Origin: Marvania coccoides
Lineage: Eukaryota; Chlorophyta; Trebouxiophyceae; Chlorellales; Chlorellaceae
DNA length: 64,000 nucleotides
Assembly: GCA_963854735.1 (NCBI GenBank)
Contig: OY978098.1
Span: forward strand, 1,930,001-1,994,000
Direction of reading: 5' to 3'
Shown here: positions 1-11,302 of the stretch, in pieces
Layout of the letters: each line of letters begins with the position of its first letter
Numbering within the stretch: the first letter of the stretch is position 1
Position numbers and translations under genes: made by a program
The notes under the pieces: generated by a model
Told to the model about the DNA's origin: nothing
Seen by the model: only the letters and a program-made list of their open reading frames with translations
Database searches by the model: none

Positions 1-1854
1 AAATGCGGGATTCTTTTGTCCGGGAATTTCAACTCCGAAATGCATTGCCGTGCTTAAATACAAGTTCTCTCTCTCCACAGGTGAGCTGCCCATCTATTCT
101 TTCATTCATATTTTCTTGCACTTTTTGCATTGCTCTTTCTATGTTATGGGGTTAATCTTCCGGACCACTTATTATAAAAATGTTATTGGTTAATCACCCA
201 CCCGAATATACTACCATACTCACAAAATTCCAGCGCCAGACCAGAAACTCGATCTGCCCTACGGGGAGTGCCCCAAGGAGACCGAGCAAAGGCGGGTGCC
301 GTGGGAATTTACAAATGCTAAACAACAATGCAATGCGGTCGCGGGTGGACCCCCGAATGTTTTTTGCGGCTCTTGCCAACATTGTACATGCAAGCATAGC
401 CAAGCAGAACATCGATTTTGTAAATCCCACGGAAGGAAAATCCATACGCGTTGGAGCACGGGCTCTCAACCCTTCTGGAGTTTCTCTTCCCAGGCTCACC
501 TCCGCCATCCATGTCAACACTAAGAAAGAACCCCCCACAGCCTGCACGCGCATAAACGCTTCCGACCACCCAGTCGCCACATGAGAGCAGTCGCCGCATG
601 AGAGCCTGAGATCCTCTGCCATCGCAAATGCATTTCAACTTTTTTTCATATCAACATGAATTATATAGTACTACTCAACTAGTAGTTTATCTTGGAATCG
701 AGTTTTTGTACAATTGCATTAGCTGTTATGAGCTGTTATGAGCACTTTTCAAGAAGTTTGCTGTGGACTTCATGATTTCTTTTGATGTTATGTCCCTCTT
801 TTTCCTCGTGTTTTCATGTAATAACGAAAAAATCACAAGACCCATGATGCCTTTACCGAAAGGAAAAGAGTTGACGCTCCGTCTACAGTTCAGAAGAAAA
901 GTATGTTTTTTTCACCAGATAAATACCCACCGCAGCAGTTCTCGCCGCCCCCACAGCTTGCGCACGCAAACTGTTATATGTTTCCTGCCATCGACTCAGA
1001 AGCAGCACGGTGCACGGCACTAGCACGCTATCGTAACCCCGCTCCGCCTAGCTGCTCAGCACCCTTCTGCCGCCGCAAGCCGTCTCCAGCAAAAAGCCGC
1101 CAAAGATGAAAATATTTTTTGTTAATTATTTTTTCTTGCATAGCAGCGCCCGATCTGGCCTCGATGGCCACAGCTTTGGCATTATCAGTTCATTTTTCGC
1201 GCACAGAATTTCAACTCAGTGTAAATAAAATGTTCGCGAGCAACGCAAACCTGTTGGAGCTGCCCCAGGCTCTTTGGGCTGTGAGATCTCCGAGCTCACT
1301 TACGGCATTATAAATAACCCTGGTTGTTTTTTGGCGGCACTGCCGCAGCAAAAAATCCCGTCACTCCATTTTAGTTGGCATAAGAGCGTGCCGGCTTTTG
1401 TCTGGCTGAGATCCATGTACTCACCATGTGCTTCCCGGCGATCCATCCGTATCCAGAATGAAAATCGCTGCGCACAGCGAATTTTTTACTCCTCCCGCTC
1501 ATGCCAATTTTTCTTCAGCAATGTTTTGAATGTGCCCAGCCGAACGTTCAAGTCGCATTTCATTTCGTCGTCGGCCTGCAGGCAATGCTCTGCTGCCAGA
1601 TGGCTGCTTAAATATTAATAAGAAAGATGTGGGTGTAGACCCAACGCCGCATGGAGAGCTGGTGTTCTCAGCAGACAAGTTGGATGGCATTAGGACGTAC
1701 CTGATCAAGGCGAAATTCGTTCCGTTGTCCGTATAATAGAAGAACCTCTGTTCGAGGGGGCCGAGCTAAATGGGAGCTTGGGTGCGCTTGAAGTCCTTTA
1801 TTTTCTTTGGTTAGCAGGCTTTCACATTATTTTTTAGTTTTACATTGTGCAAAA
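1..1854. other. Mostly unassigned leading region
   Basis: No protein family is recognisable here. Two ORFs of 134 and 142 codons overlap on opposite strands between 180 and 622; neither shows a motif, so at most one can be real. A splice-acceptor-like pyrimidine tract ends at about 80 and is followed directly by a donor-like GTGAG. The 3' part (1580-1736) looks more like a coding exon and is listed separately. The rest appears to be AT-rich spacer. Confidence 0.4.
1580..1736 (+). CDS. Possible C-terminal exon of an unknown gene
   Basis: A consensus 3' splice site (CCTGCAG) at about 1573-1579 is followed by an open frame of about 50 residues that ends in two consecutive stop codons (TAATAG). 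The frame has balanced amino-acid use and includes PTPHGELVFSADKLDGIR. I do not recognise the family. A candidate first exon begins at ATG 1230 and ends at a GTGAGA donor near 1281, but the reading phases of the two pieces do not join, so the 5' structure is unresolved. The piece could also be spurious. Confidence 0.25.
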
Positions 1855-2979
1855 ATGGCTGCCACTCCTTCTCGCATCAAGCTCCCCTTGGTGGGCCAGA
1901 ATGACAAGGGTACGTGCGGAAAATAAAAAACAAACTATTCTATGGGGATTGAACCAACCTTCCCTTCCCTTCCCTTCCTGCAGTCTCAAGCCTCCTCCTC
2001 TGGGATAAGCCGCGTGACACCGCCATTGTCTTTGGAGGTGCGTGGGGCTCCAGCTCTCTTCATGAATGCAGTTGGTGGCAAAAAGCAATTTGGTTTGATC
2101 AACCTTGCAAACCAGCGGTAAAATTTGGGCGTCAGCGTGCTCTGACCGATTATATTTATCCTTGGAGTAATCACAACTGCGGCTGGCAGCCAAAATCCGA
2201 TGAAGTGGTGGCTCCAAGTATTGATCATTTGTGTTTTGAGCGAGAAATTTCATTCACTAAACCCCTTCTTCAAAGCAACTCCTCAGACAAATGGGACTGC
2301 GGCTTCCCTTGGCGACTGTGAATCGCGGCTGACAACGCTGAAACACGCTTCTTTGACCGTTGTGCAGGCCTCACCGCTGCCTTCCTCCTCCTCCAGTTTG
2401 GCAGCTACAACCTGTTCTCCATCGTGGCCTTTATGCTGTCCGCCGTAGTGTTCGGCGCTTTGATCTGGCAATACATTGGCGGCTTCGTCAAGAAGTAAGG
2501 AAAACGCGTTTTCAATCATTTAGGGTTCCATTTTTTTCACCTTTCATTTTTTATCCCGCATCTGCAGGCCCTTCCCCCCCCTCCCCCGCATCCTCGTTGA
2601 AGGCGTGCCTGACGCGCAGGTCCGTGCCTACGCCGACCGCGCCGCCCCCCTCATCAATCAGGGGCTGCGCTTTGCCAGCAAGGTGCTGGGCGGTCGCGAC
2701 CCCGTCACCTCCATCGCCGTCGGAACCGGCCTCTTCGTGGCCGGCAAGCTCGTCGCATGCGTGCCCGTGCTGGTGCTGGCATACCTCCCCATCCTGGCCG
2801 CGTTTGTGCTGCCCAAGGTGTACGAGCTGAAGAAGGATGAGATCGACCACGGGCTCACCATCGGCAGGGAGAAGGCCACCGCAGTCCATGACAAGTACCT
2901 CGCAAGCATCCTGGCCAAGATCCCCCGCGCCCAGGGCGCTGCCCCCGCCGAGTCGTCCTCCATGAGGAAGACCGAGTGA
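1855..2979 (+). CDS. RTN: Reticulon-like ER membrane protein
   Basis: Four exons (1855-1909, 1984-2037, 2368-2494, 2568-2979) join in frame to about 215 residues. The product starts with a short polar N-terminus, then the reticulon signature (VSSLLLWDKP at about residues 19-28). A first long hydrophobic hairpin follows at about residues 38-75 and a second at about 115-150, with a hydrophilic Lys/Glu-rich tail. Reticulons wedge into the outer leaflet of the tubular ER and stabilise membrane curvature. The length is typical of plant and algal reticulons that are little more than the homology domain. The start is the first ATG, directly after an AT-rich leader. The third exon begins after a good TGTGCAG acceptor. 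Confidence 0.88.
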
Positions 2980-3348
2980 GCCAAAGGCAGAAAAGTGAAA
3001 AAGCATGCGTAGCACACCGCCACTCCTCCCTCCCCCCGCTCGCTCCAGCTTCACCTTGATCTTCCCCTCGGTACATGATCTCCTGTACACAATCCCACCC
3101 CCCTAGTGTTAATTTCTGCAACAGCTTTTTTTTCCGCCTCCGCAAACAAACCCCTTCTCCTTTTCTTGAAATGAAATTTCGGCAAACAAAAACACACACC
3201 ATATCAGTGATTAGTCGTTATCTGTTGAGACTCCAATCCATGTCAAACACACTCTTTTACAGATGGATGTTAGTCGGTCAGTCGAGAGGGTCAAAGGAAT
3301 AATAGAAACGCGGCCTAATTGCAGCTTTCCGCAGCTGCATTGGTTTAT
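2980..3348. other. Convergent 3' spacer, reticulon and Sen2
   Basis: The two genes end towards each other here, so this holds both 3' UTRs. A UGUAA element for the minus-strand gene lies at 3257-3261. I see no additional gene. Confidence 0.5.
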
Positions 3349-4223
3349 TCAACATGTAGGCTGGGCTGGGCGGTGTGCCTCAGGGACCCACCGCCTGACC
3401 ACTCTCTCCTGCACGGCAAAGTTGGCTAGGCAGGCGGGGGTGGAGCGGTCCGCATTGCCCTGCTCTGTGACGTGCAGCAGCAGCAGCCGCTTGCCCACCT
3501 GCGTGGTGAGGCGATTTGTGACCTGCAGATCGTGCCAGCTGAGCTTTTGTCGCGCTACAGGGGCGCTGACAGCCCCGTCCAACGGCTGGATGAGCACTGA
3601 ATAGTCGGAGTGGGCCAGGGCAGGATGACGCTGGTATAGCACAAAGTCAACGCCGTACTGCAGCCCGGTGCGCGGAATCCAGCCCTGCAAGTAATGCCGA
3701 AACAATAGTCAAAAGAGGAAATACATATATATCTCAAAAATCACGAAGAAATTAGTTGAATGAGACTCACTTTGCATCTGAAATGGTGGTAGGCAAGGTA
3801 TAGCATGAGAAAATCCGGCCTGGCCTGCTGCATGCGCACCCACAAGGCGTCTGTTGTCAGCTTCACAGCAGCACCGTCCACCACGTCGTGAACGACCAGG
3901 CAGCCTAGGGCGTACACCATGAAAAACGCCTCATCGACGCTGAGCCGCACCGCCTTGGCGCCAGGCACCTCTTCTCCTGCCGCCTTGAGCAGCTCCTTGA
4001 CGTGGTCGGCGGTGCGGCAGCCGCCGTCCATGTTGCCGAGGCACAGGCAATCCAGGGTGTGCACAACGACATCCTCTGCTGCGATCCAAACTGCAGCGTC
4101 CAAAAGGATGCCCTGCAGGTTTCGTGTCTTCAGCTCCGCGTAAAGCTGCAGATGTTTGGTGATGATGTCGCGTCTGTGCCGCTTTTTGCCCTTTGGCTTC
4201 CTCTGATCCAACGCCGGATCCAT
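3349..4223 (-). CDS. SEN2: tRNA-splicing endonuclease subunit Sen2
   Basis: Two exons (4223-3771 and 3684-3349) join in phase 0 to 262 residues. The C-terminal half is the tRNA-intron endonuclease catalytic domain. It carries the family motif YHHFRCKGWIPRTGLQYGVDF followed by the catalytic Tyr168 and His176, spaced exactly as in yeast Sen2, and a Lys216 in a VGKRLLLL strand that completes the triad. The N-terminus is basic (KPKGKKRHRR). The family cleaves the 5' splice site of pre-tRNA introns in the Sen2/15/34/54 complex. The protein is shorter than fungal Sen2 but close to plant length. The ATG chosen is the first in frame. Confidence 0.93.
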
Positions 4224-4477
4224 GCTGCAATTATTTTTTAATTTTGTGTATTGTATATATTAAGATTGCAATAGTAAATTTTGGGTTTTAACTTTCAAAC
4301 TATGTTGACTGAGGTAAAGCTGCTCGCACTTCCGGCCCCTTCTCGAGGAGCACCCTCCCAGCGAGTGGCATATGTATCGTCTGTTCAATCTTTCTTACAA
4401 GGCTTAACCCGTGTCGTTATTTTTAATCTATCATTCTATATTAGTTTGGGGACCGCCCCTCGACAAAAATAAAATGC

Positions 4478-7400
4478 TCAAAAAGACCCAGCCAGGTACT
4501 GCAGCTCCGGCGGCAGCAGCGCCACCAGCGCCGCCGCCTGTGCCTTTCTGTTGCGCCTGCAGCACTCGCTGAGGTCCCCCAGCGCATGGAGAAGCTCCTT
4601 CTCATCGTCGATCGCAATTCCGTCGGCCACCACCGCCTGGCACACCCCCATGAAACTCTGTCGGTCCGAGGGGGTGGCTGCCTCATTGGGCAGCACAGCC
4701 ACCGACGCGGCAGTCCACTCCAGCCCCCGCACGGTGGCAACCTTCAGCACCGAGTACAGCACATCGGCCAGCTCCTGCAACCGAGAGGGCGGCAGCGCAC
4801 CCACCGCCCCAGCCAGCGCGAGCCTCACAATGGCTGGCGCCGTGGCAGCCATCGCTGTCTGCAGGTGGGTGGTGGCCTCGGGTGGGCACCTCCTCAAGGT
4901 GGCTGGGTCAAGGAGGCGCACGACAAAGGCGGCGATGCTACAGCACGCCTCTCGGTGCTGCACCAGCAGCCCCGCCCGCACGGTGTCCAGCATCGTGGGC
5001 AGCAGCTGCGGGGTGATCATCAGCCGGGGTGCGTAACTCAGAGCTCTGCCGGCCAGCAGGAAGGTGTCGTCGGCCACGTCGGGGCGCTCTGACACCGCCC
5101 GCAGAGAGGTCAGCCCGCTGCACGCCCTGGCCAGCAGGCGCGCCAGCATGGGGCCCAAGCTGGAGTCAGCGGCCGGGTCATCGCCAAACGTCTTAACGAG
5201 CTCGCTGGCAACGTACAGGAAGGCGGAGTGGGCGGTGGCTTCAAAGCGGCGCGGAAGCGCGGCGGTGAGGGCCGGGACAGCCGCCACGGAGGCCTTGCCG
5301 GCGCTGCGCACGGCATACCGTGGGATGCGGCAAATCTTCTCTGTGGCCGCCGAATCGGGGCCAAACGCATCCAGTGCCGCCTCCAGCCACGGCCATAGCC
5401 GCACCAGCGCCTCCCCCACGTCCCCTGGGTCCCGCACCGCCCTGAAAATGGTGGTCACACGCTCCGCCAGCGGCAGCACGATGGGCAGGCGGGCAGCCTC
5501 GGCGCTGCCTGGTCCCGGGGCGGGAGGGCCCCCTGGTTGGGTGGCAGCCATCCAGGGCTGCAGTATGGACTGCATTGGCTGCACCACCATGTCCAGCATC
5601 CGCTGCACGCACGACTGACGCTCGCCGTCTGGCAGCGCAGAGGCCACCAGCGTGACCGCCTCCACCACATGCCCCACGTCCTCCTCGTCCAGGTCCAGGT
5701 CGTCGTCGCTGGTGCCAGCCATGTCCCCCGTTGATTGCACCCGTCGGTAGAGCTCCAGCAGCGTTGGGATGGAGGCGGCCATCAGAGGGGCGCACCCGTC
5801 GCACACCCGTCGCAGGGAGACGGCGCACGCGGAGCTGGACTCGGCATTGCCCAGACCTGCAAGTTGTTTGGGTTTAATGGGCTGTGTGAGAAAGTTGATA
5901 TATCGAGCCAAACATCATTCCCACAAAAAATGCATATTTAAAAAAGAAATGGAAGCCAATTCCCTGATGAATAGTATAATATAGCAATCGCGTTACGCCT
6001 ACTACAGCTTCAACTAACTCACCGCTGACCAGGGTGTCCAGTAGCGCGTTAAGCAGCTGCGCTGTGGCCGGTGCCTCCCTTGCGGTGTCGGCCAGCCAGT
6101 CTGCGTACGCCCCCACCGTCAGGGCGGCGGTGTACTGCAGCTGCGGCGGCGCGGGCAGCGTGGGCAGCGCCGCAAACAGCGACAGCAGCATGGGGTCCTG
6201 CGGGGGAGGAGCGGCACGGTGCACGCAGCGCACGCAATACAACGCGGCCTCCGCTGTGCGCCAGTCAAACGCAGCCCCTCCCGCCATGCGGGAGCTCAGC
6301 TCCATGAGCGGCTCTACCAGCAGGCGTAGCGTGCCGGCGCCGCCCAGCACTGCTGCCGCATCCATCAGCGTGTCCCCAACCGCCACGCGCCCCCGCTTGA
6401 AATCCACGCGCTCGTCGTAGTGCCACGAATCAAAGTCGTCGGGGAAGCGTACCCGGCCCCGGATGAGCGTCACCAGCCGCTGAAAAATTGGCGCAAAGAC
6501 GGCAGTGCGGCGTTCCGATTCTTCCATGGGCAGCGCTGGCTCCTCGGCGAACAGCGGCTGCGGGTGCAGCCCCACGGTGATGGCGCGTGACAGACGGTGC
6601 CAGAAGTTAAAAGACACAGCGCAGATGGAGTCCTCTGGGTGGGATGCGGCGTCCAAGAGAGCCTCCACTGGAGGCATGACTTCGGGAGAACCACCCGCGA
6701 TCAGCTCGGTGTACGCCTCCCCCACCTCCGCAAACAGCCGCGCGATGGCTTTGGCGTCCTCCTCGTGGTCGTCCACGTCGGAGTGAGGGGCTGGGCGGCC
6801 CTCCCGCTCCGCCGCTGCCTGCGCCATGCACACGTGGAAACGCGGGCGCAGCGCCATGACCTGCGGCACCAGGGCCTGCACCAGCGGCGCCATGTCCTCC
6901 CTCGGCCGCCCCTGCGCCGAGGTGCAGTAGATGAGCTCGATGACTGCGTCTGCAGCAGCGTAGAAAGCGTCGGAAGAACGGAGGCCCTCCAGGGCCGCTG
7001 CCACCAGAGGGGACTGCATGAGGTTGGCGCCGCTGATGCCTGACCCGCCGCTGAGCTTGAGCCAGGCTGCGAAGGCCTCCAGGGTCTGTTCTTTGCCGCG
7101 GGCGTCCGCCTGCGCCAGGCACTCCGCCAGCACCGCCAGTGCCCCAGGCAGCGCCAACTGCATCTCCTCCCGCATCTGGCGCCGCCGCTCCGGCCGCAGC
7201 GCCGGCTGGTAGCCCCCCGCTTCTTGCGGCAGCACCGTCAGCAGCTCCAGCATGCATGGCAGCGACACGGCAGCTGGCTCCTGGGACAGCCGCTGCGCCA
7301 GCCACGCCACCGCGCCGCCCTCGCCCCAGTGCTCCGCCGACACGTGCGTGACCAGCGCAGCCAGCGCCAGGGTGAGCTGCATGCGCACGGGGCCTTGGCC

Positions 7401-7691
7401 CCGAGCAAACTGCAGCACCAGCTTCACCAGGGAGTCACGCAGGGAGATGGCGGACGACGGCGGCAGCTCCTCAAAGTCGCGTTGTACCTTGGTGCGCAGG
7501 GTCTGGGCGCAGAAGTAGTGCACCTCAAGGCCGGCGCCCGGCTGCTGCAGCAGCTGGTGGGCCATAGACCACGCCTCCGAGCTCTGCTGCCACTGCTCAA
7601 GCCATCGCGATGCCTCGTCCTTGACAGAGGTCTGGGAGTGGTGGTACAGGGCCTCAAGCGCCGCTTGCAGCTGCTGGTAGTTGGCTTCCAT
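4478..7691 (-). CDS. TNPO3: Transportin-3 / MOS14-like importin beta for SR proteins
   Basis: Two exons (7691-6023 and 5856-4478) are separated by a 166-nt intron whose split Gly codon restores the frame, giving about 1015 residues. The N-terminus (LEALYHH, SRWLEQWQQS, YFCAQTLRTKVQRDFEELP) follows the importin-N layout of transportin-SR closely, and the rest is Leu/Ala-rich helical HEAT-repeat sequence. The family carries Ser/Arg-rich splicing factors into the nucleus. The product is somewhat longer than human TNPO3 or Arabidopsis MOS14, mostly through low-complexity Ala/Gly/Pro loops. It is divergently oriented with the peptidyl-tRNA hydrolase gene at 8033, with 341 bp between the start codons. 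Confidence 0.9.
5857..6022 (-). other. Intron of the transportin-3 gene
   Basis: On the minus strand a GTGAGT donor (6022-6017) and a TTGCAG acceptor (5862-5857) bound an AT-rich intron. The reading frame runs open through the acceptor side, but the exon phases (1+2) and the change in composition support splicing. Confidence 0.8.
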
Positions 7692-8032
7692 TTGATGATT
7701 GGATTATTCAGAGACTAGCGATTTCGTTCCGCAAAAACTAGATCATATTGCTATTTTTCGGCATGTGCTGAACATGTGCCATGGGTTGATTGATTGATAA
7801 GGTGTTGGAAAATTTTGCAAATGTTCTGTTTGATCAACTTCCTTAAGAGAATTGCGCAACCTTGAGGCTAGTTCATGTTCATTGATAAGTAAACGAATAT
7901 TAATATAGAAATTGCATCGCCGCCGCAAAGAGAAGACGAAAATTGAAGGCCCCCCAAAAAATACTTTCGACAATAATGTTTTGTTTTGTTTTAGTTGTGA
8001 TCGATCTCGAAGGCAACTGAATTCGAAATCCA
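7692..8032. promoter_or_regulatory. Divergent promoter region, transportin-3 and ICT1
   Basis: These 341 AT-rich bases lie between two start codons that point away from each other, so they should hold both promoters and 5' UTRs. No specific element can be named. Confidence 0.5.
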
Positions 8033-8890
8033 ATGTGGCAAAGTCGGCTTCTTTCGAGGCTGCATGTTGCAGTGGGAAGAATTAACCCGATCACATCTCA
8101 CAGCCACAGTTTTCACGCTGTATACTGCTGCCAACAGCCTGCCGAGAAGGTGGTTCCACCCCCCAAACCAAAGCGCATAACCAGAGGTAAGCTGTTTCTT
8201 CGAATGGCAGGTGTATGGAAAACTAGTTTTTCACCGCCGCCGACTTTTTCTCACTGCTGCAGGAGACGTCAACATCCAGTTCGCCAGGAGTTCTGGCGCC
8301 GGGGGACAGAATGTGAACAAGGTCAACACCAAGGTGGACATGCGGATACACCTTGAGTCCGCTGCGTGGATGGCTGATGAAGTGAAAGAAGCGGTGGCAA
8401 AAATGGCGAGTTCGTTTGTTATTGCCAGGCCAAAAGCTTGTGAGCGAGAGGTGAAGGAGGCTCAATGGCTGGATCTTCCATTTGCAGGAGAAAAATAGAG
8501 TCAATAAGGAGGGAGAGCTGGTCATCACCTCCCAGCGAACAAGGTCTCAAGCGTGAGTCAATGCCCTAATTAAGTTTTTTTTTTTTTTTTTTTTTTTTTA
8601 ATCAAATGTGAGGATGATGATATACCATCAACACGCCATTATTTTAGCATCGTTAAGATTCTGATATTGTGTTGTTACGTTTGTGTTGCAGGGACAACGT
8701 AGACGACGCGCTGGAGAAGCTCCAAGAGATTTTGGACACCGCGTGGGAGTCGGTGCTGCCCATCGAGGAGGACCCAGCGAAGAAGAAGAAGCTGGAGAAG
8801 CAAAAGGAGCGCGGCAAGGAAGAGCGGCTGCGGCTAAAGAAATTCCAGTCGGACAAAAAGAAAGAGAGGCGAGGGAAAATCGACTGGTGA
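8033..8890 (+). CDS. Organellar class-I release-factor-like peptidyl-tRNA hydrolase (ICT1/ArfB type)
   Basis: Four exons (8033-8186, 8263-8405, 8488-8552, 8692-8890) give about 186 residues. The first about 50 residues resemble an organellar targeting peptide. The core has the catalytic GGQ (residues 65-67, inside SSGAGGQNVNKVNTKV), the following helix (WMADEVKEAV), and the VNKEGELVITSQRTRSQ segment typical of ICT1/ArfB. A Lys/Arg-rich tail for ribosome binding follows. Such proteins hydrolyse peptidyl-tRNA on stalled mitochondrial or plastid ribosomes; which organelle is not decidable here. The second intron appears to use a GC donor (8406-8407). The third intron holds a T25 run. Confidence 0.88.
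8406..8487 (+). other. Apparent GC-AG intron in the ICT1-like gene
   Basis: Joining ATG (8403-8405) directly to GAG (8488) gives the exact spacing expected between the WMADEV helix and the NKEGEL strand of ICT1 proteins. The intron would then begin GCGAGT and end TTTGCAG. Neighbouring GT dinucleotides give the wrong phase or extra residues. Confidence 0.65.
8575..8599 (+). repeat. T25 homopolymer in an intron
   Basis: An uninterrupted run of 25 T lies in the third intron of the ICT1-like gene, about 90 bases before the acceptor. Confidence 0.95.
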
Positions 8891-9247
8891 TTGGGTTTTA
8901 TTAAATCCGAATAGTATGCTCCTTTATTATTTGGCAATTACACCAAGCAGAGCTTTCCTGTGCCAGTTTTTCACGACATTTAACTATTACCCGTCATATC
9001 AATGGTTTGACACACCCGAGAGCTCGCTGAAACCCAAAGCTGGCTCTGGAATAGAGCCAGCTGCAGGAGGGAGACTCCCATTCGTGAGTGCGGCGGCAAG
9101 GTGCGCCAACGCCAACTGCACAGCAACACACAGCAGTACATAAAAAGGTACGCCAAATGAAACACAATTTCCTTCCGTTTCCCTACAGGCATTTTGTTAA
9201 TTTGTCAAGGGAAAAAATTGAATCGCTGACAACAAAAGCTACAAGAG
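8891..9247 (+). other. Tandem spacer with a perfect hairpin
   Basis: This is the 3' UTR of the ICT1-like gene and the promoter of the WD40 gene. It holds the 10-bp inverted repeat listed at 9038-9062. I see no other gene. Confidence 0.5.
9038..9062 (+). repeat. Perfect 10-bp inverted repeat with 5-nt loop
   Basis: AGCTGGCTCT (9038-9047), loop GGAAT, AGAGCCAGCT (9053-9062). It contains the same six-pair stem, GGCTCT/AGAGCC, as the 3' stem-loop of metazoan histone mRNAs, but with a different loop and in a spacer with no histone gene nearby. Confidence 0.85.
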
Positions 9248-10945
9248 ATGGGGGTGGAGCACACCACAAATGGGTGGTGCTTGCAAAACAATCAAAACAT
9301 GATTGGACCGCGCAACATGATAAACCGAGTGGAGTACATACGAATTTTGGAGCAGGCGCTGGCTCACCTGGGATATACCGACCTTGCGGCCGCCCTGGAG
9401 CGCGACTCTGGAGTGGTGATGCAGCCCCCCACGGCCACCGCTTTTCGAGAGGCTGTCATGAGCGGAAACTTCGCCGCAGCCCTGGAGCTCATCCCCACCC
9501 TAGGGCCCAGCCCCTCCAGCATGCAGCGCGCCCGGTTCTTGCTGCTGCGGCGCAAGTACATCGAAGCCGTTGCAGCGGGGGACATGCCCGCAGCGCTGCA
9601 CTGCCTGCGCCACGAGATGCAGCCGCTGCAAACCACGGGCCCTGGCGACGGCTCTGACACGCTGCACGGCCTGGCGGCACTGCTGGTGTCCCCCGCGGGG
9701 CGGTTGACCGGCAACCTCACTGCCGGACGGGAAACCCTGTTGGGGGAGATCCAGGCGCTGCTGCCACCCAGCCTGCTTGTACCGGAGGCGCGGCTGGAGG
9801 AGCTAGTGGAGCAGGCGTTGCTGTCGCAGCTGGAGCGGTGCCCTTACCACAATTCTCGTGCCCTACGAATGTCTCTTTTCACCGACTACGTGGCTGGGCC
9901 GGAGCAGCTGCCCACGCAGGAGGCACAGGTGCTGACGGGGCACACCGACGAGGTGTGGGCGGTGCAGTTCAGCAGTGATGGGCGATGGATGGCCACCGCT
10001 GGCAAGGACGGCACCGCGCTGCTGTGGAGCGTGGGGGACCGCGGGGAGGTGCGGCTGGAGCGGACGGTGCTGCACATCCCCCGCACCGACGAGAGGCAGC
10101 CCCAATCCACCGTGAACATCATCGCCTTCAGCCCTGACAACCTGCGGCTGTTGGTGGGCGGCAACGACGGCAAGCTGCGCGTGTACGACGTGGCAACGGG
10201 GTCGCTGCAGATGGAGGCGCTGTGCGGGGCGGACGGGAGGGAGGGGGGCGACCCGGCGGTGTCTGCTGCGGTGTGGCTGCCGGATTCTCGGCGTGCGGCG
10301 GTGGCGGCTGGCAATCGCGAGCTGCAAGTCATGGACATGAGCAGCGGGATGGTTCTGGAGCGGTTTAGCCTGGGGCAGCACACTTATGACATCGTGCTGA
10401 GCAGGGACGGCGGTACGGTGATCGCGGTGGGGCAGGATCGGCGGCTGCGGTTTCTGCGGCTGGCAGACAGAAGGGAGGTGTTTTTGGGGCCAGCGCCGGT
10501 GTCTGTGACCTGCCTCTCCCCCTGCCCCGACGGGCGTTTTATCGCAGCCAACCTTTCCAACGGTTCCATCCAGCTGTGGCCCCTGGGCGATTTGCGAGCG
10601 CCCACTGAGCCGCCTACCGCCACTCCTGCAAGGCCAGGCGGCTCCGACCCCCTGGACGCGCTTCCCGCGCAGCCGCTGCAGGAGTTCCACGGCGGGGAGG
10701 GCCACCCGGGTCGATTCGTGATTCGCAGCGCGTTTGGCGGCGCTGGCTACGCTTTCCTTGCCAGCGGCAGCGAGGGCGCCCACCTGCACATTTGGCACAG
10801 GGAGAGCGGGGAGCTGCTGGCGTCGCTGGAGGGCCACACGGGCACCGTGAACGCGGTTGCCTGGAACCCTCGGAACCAGTACATGCTGGTGTCTGTTTCA
10901 GACGATCACAGCGTGAGAGTGTGGCTGGCGCCCAGCTTCAGATAG
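9248..10945 (+). CDS. LisH-CTLH-WD40 protein, WDR26/GID7-like E3 ligase subunit
   Basis: A single-exon gene of 565 residues; ATG 9299 (MIGPRN...) is an alternative start that leaves out 17 residues. A LisH motif (RVEYIRILEQALAHLGY) and a CTLH-like helical region (about residues 70-200) precede a WD40 propeller. Clear repeat starts include LTGHTDEVWAVQFSSDGRW and a final GHTGTVNAVAWNPRNQY. This order is that of WDR26 and yeast Gid7, which link subunits of the CTLH/GID ubiquitin ligase. The middle blades are degenerate and an Ala/Pro-rich insertion precedes the last blade. The substrate in algae is unknown. Confidence 0.87.
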   Translation: MGVEHTTNGWCLQNNQNMIGPRNMINRVEYIRILEQALAHLGYTDLAAALERDSGVVMQPPTATAFREAVMSGNFAAALELIPTLGPSPSSMQRARFLLLRRKYIEAVAAGDMPAALHCLRHEMQPLQTTGPGDGSDTLHGLAALLVSPAGRLTGNLTAGRETLLGEIQALLPPSLLVPEARLEELVEQALLSQLERCPYHNSRALRMSLFTDYVAGPEQLPTQEAQVLTGHTDEVWAVQFSSDGRWMATAGKDGTALLWSVGDRGEVRLERTVLHIPRTDERQPQSTVNIIAFSPDNLRLLVGGNDGKLRVYDVATGSLQMEALCGADGREGGDPAVSAAVWLPDSRRAAVAAGNRELQVMDMSSGMVLERFSLGQHTYDIVLSRDGGTVIAVGQDRRLRFLRLADRREVFLGPAPVSVTCLSPCPDGRFIAANLSNGSIQLWPLGDLRAPTEPPTATPARPGGSDPLDALPAQPLQEFHGGEGHPGRFVIRSAFGGAGYAFLASGSEGAHLHIWHRESGELLASLEGHTGTVNAVAWNPRNQYMLVSVSDDHSVRVWLAPSFR

Positions 10946-11302
10946 TTGGACTTTTTTTTTTGAATAAAAATGTTGAGGCATCGCCCCCAAAATGCGTGAA
11001 ATGCATGCACGTTGGTTGTATATTTCTATTTTCTGTTTTTATATGCGTGTTGTAAGCTATCTGCGTGACAGCGATGGCGGTGGTGGCGGTGGATGCAAAC
11101 TTTCAGCTCTCTACCGTAAGCTGGGAAAGTCCCTGATGCTTGGGAAGGCCCCAGCGCCTTTGACCATGCCACCTTCGACAGCAGCGAGGCCTCAATGTCA
11201 TTGCCAAGCATTGCTCTGAGAAAAAGACATGCATATAAAATTTTAGACCAAAACCTAGACTCAACAATTTCATTACAATCCGTATATTAATCTATTGTTA
11301 GG
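10946..11302 (+). other. Spacer between WDR26-like and SLOG-like genes
   Basis: AT-rich 3' UTR and promoter region on the same strand as both neighbours. It has TGTAA at 11051-11055 and an AATAAA-like stretch near 10972. No gene is seen. Confidence 0.4.

Noticed and set aside
60..90. Adjacent splice acceptor and donor (CCACAG|GTGAG)
   Set aside because: It would define a zero-length exon. More likely a chance match, or one of the two sites is used by an exon off the left edge.
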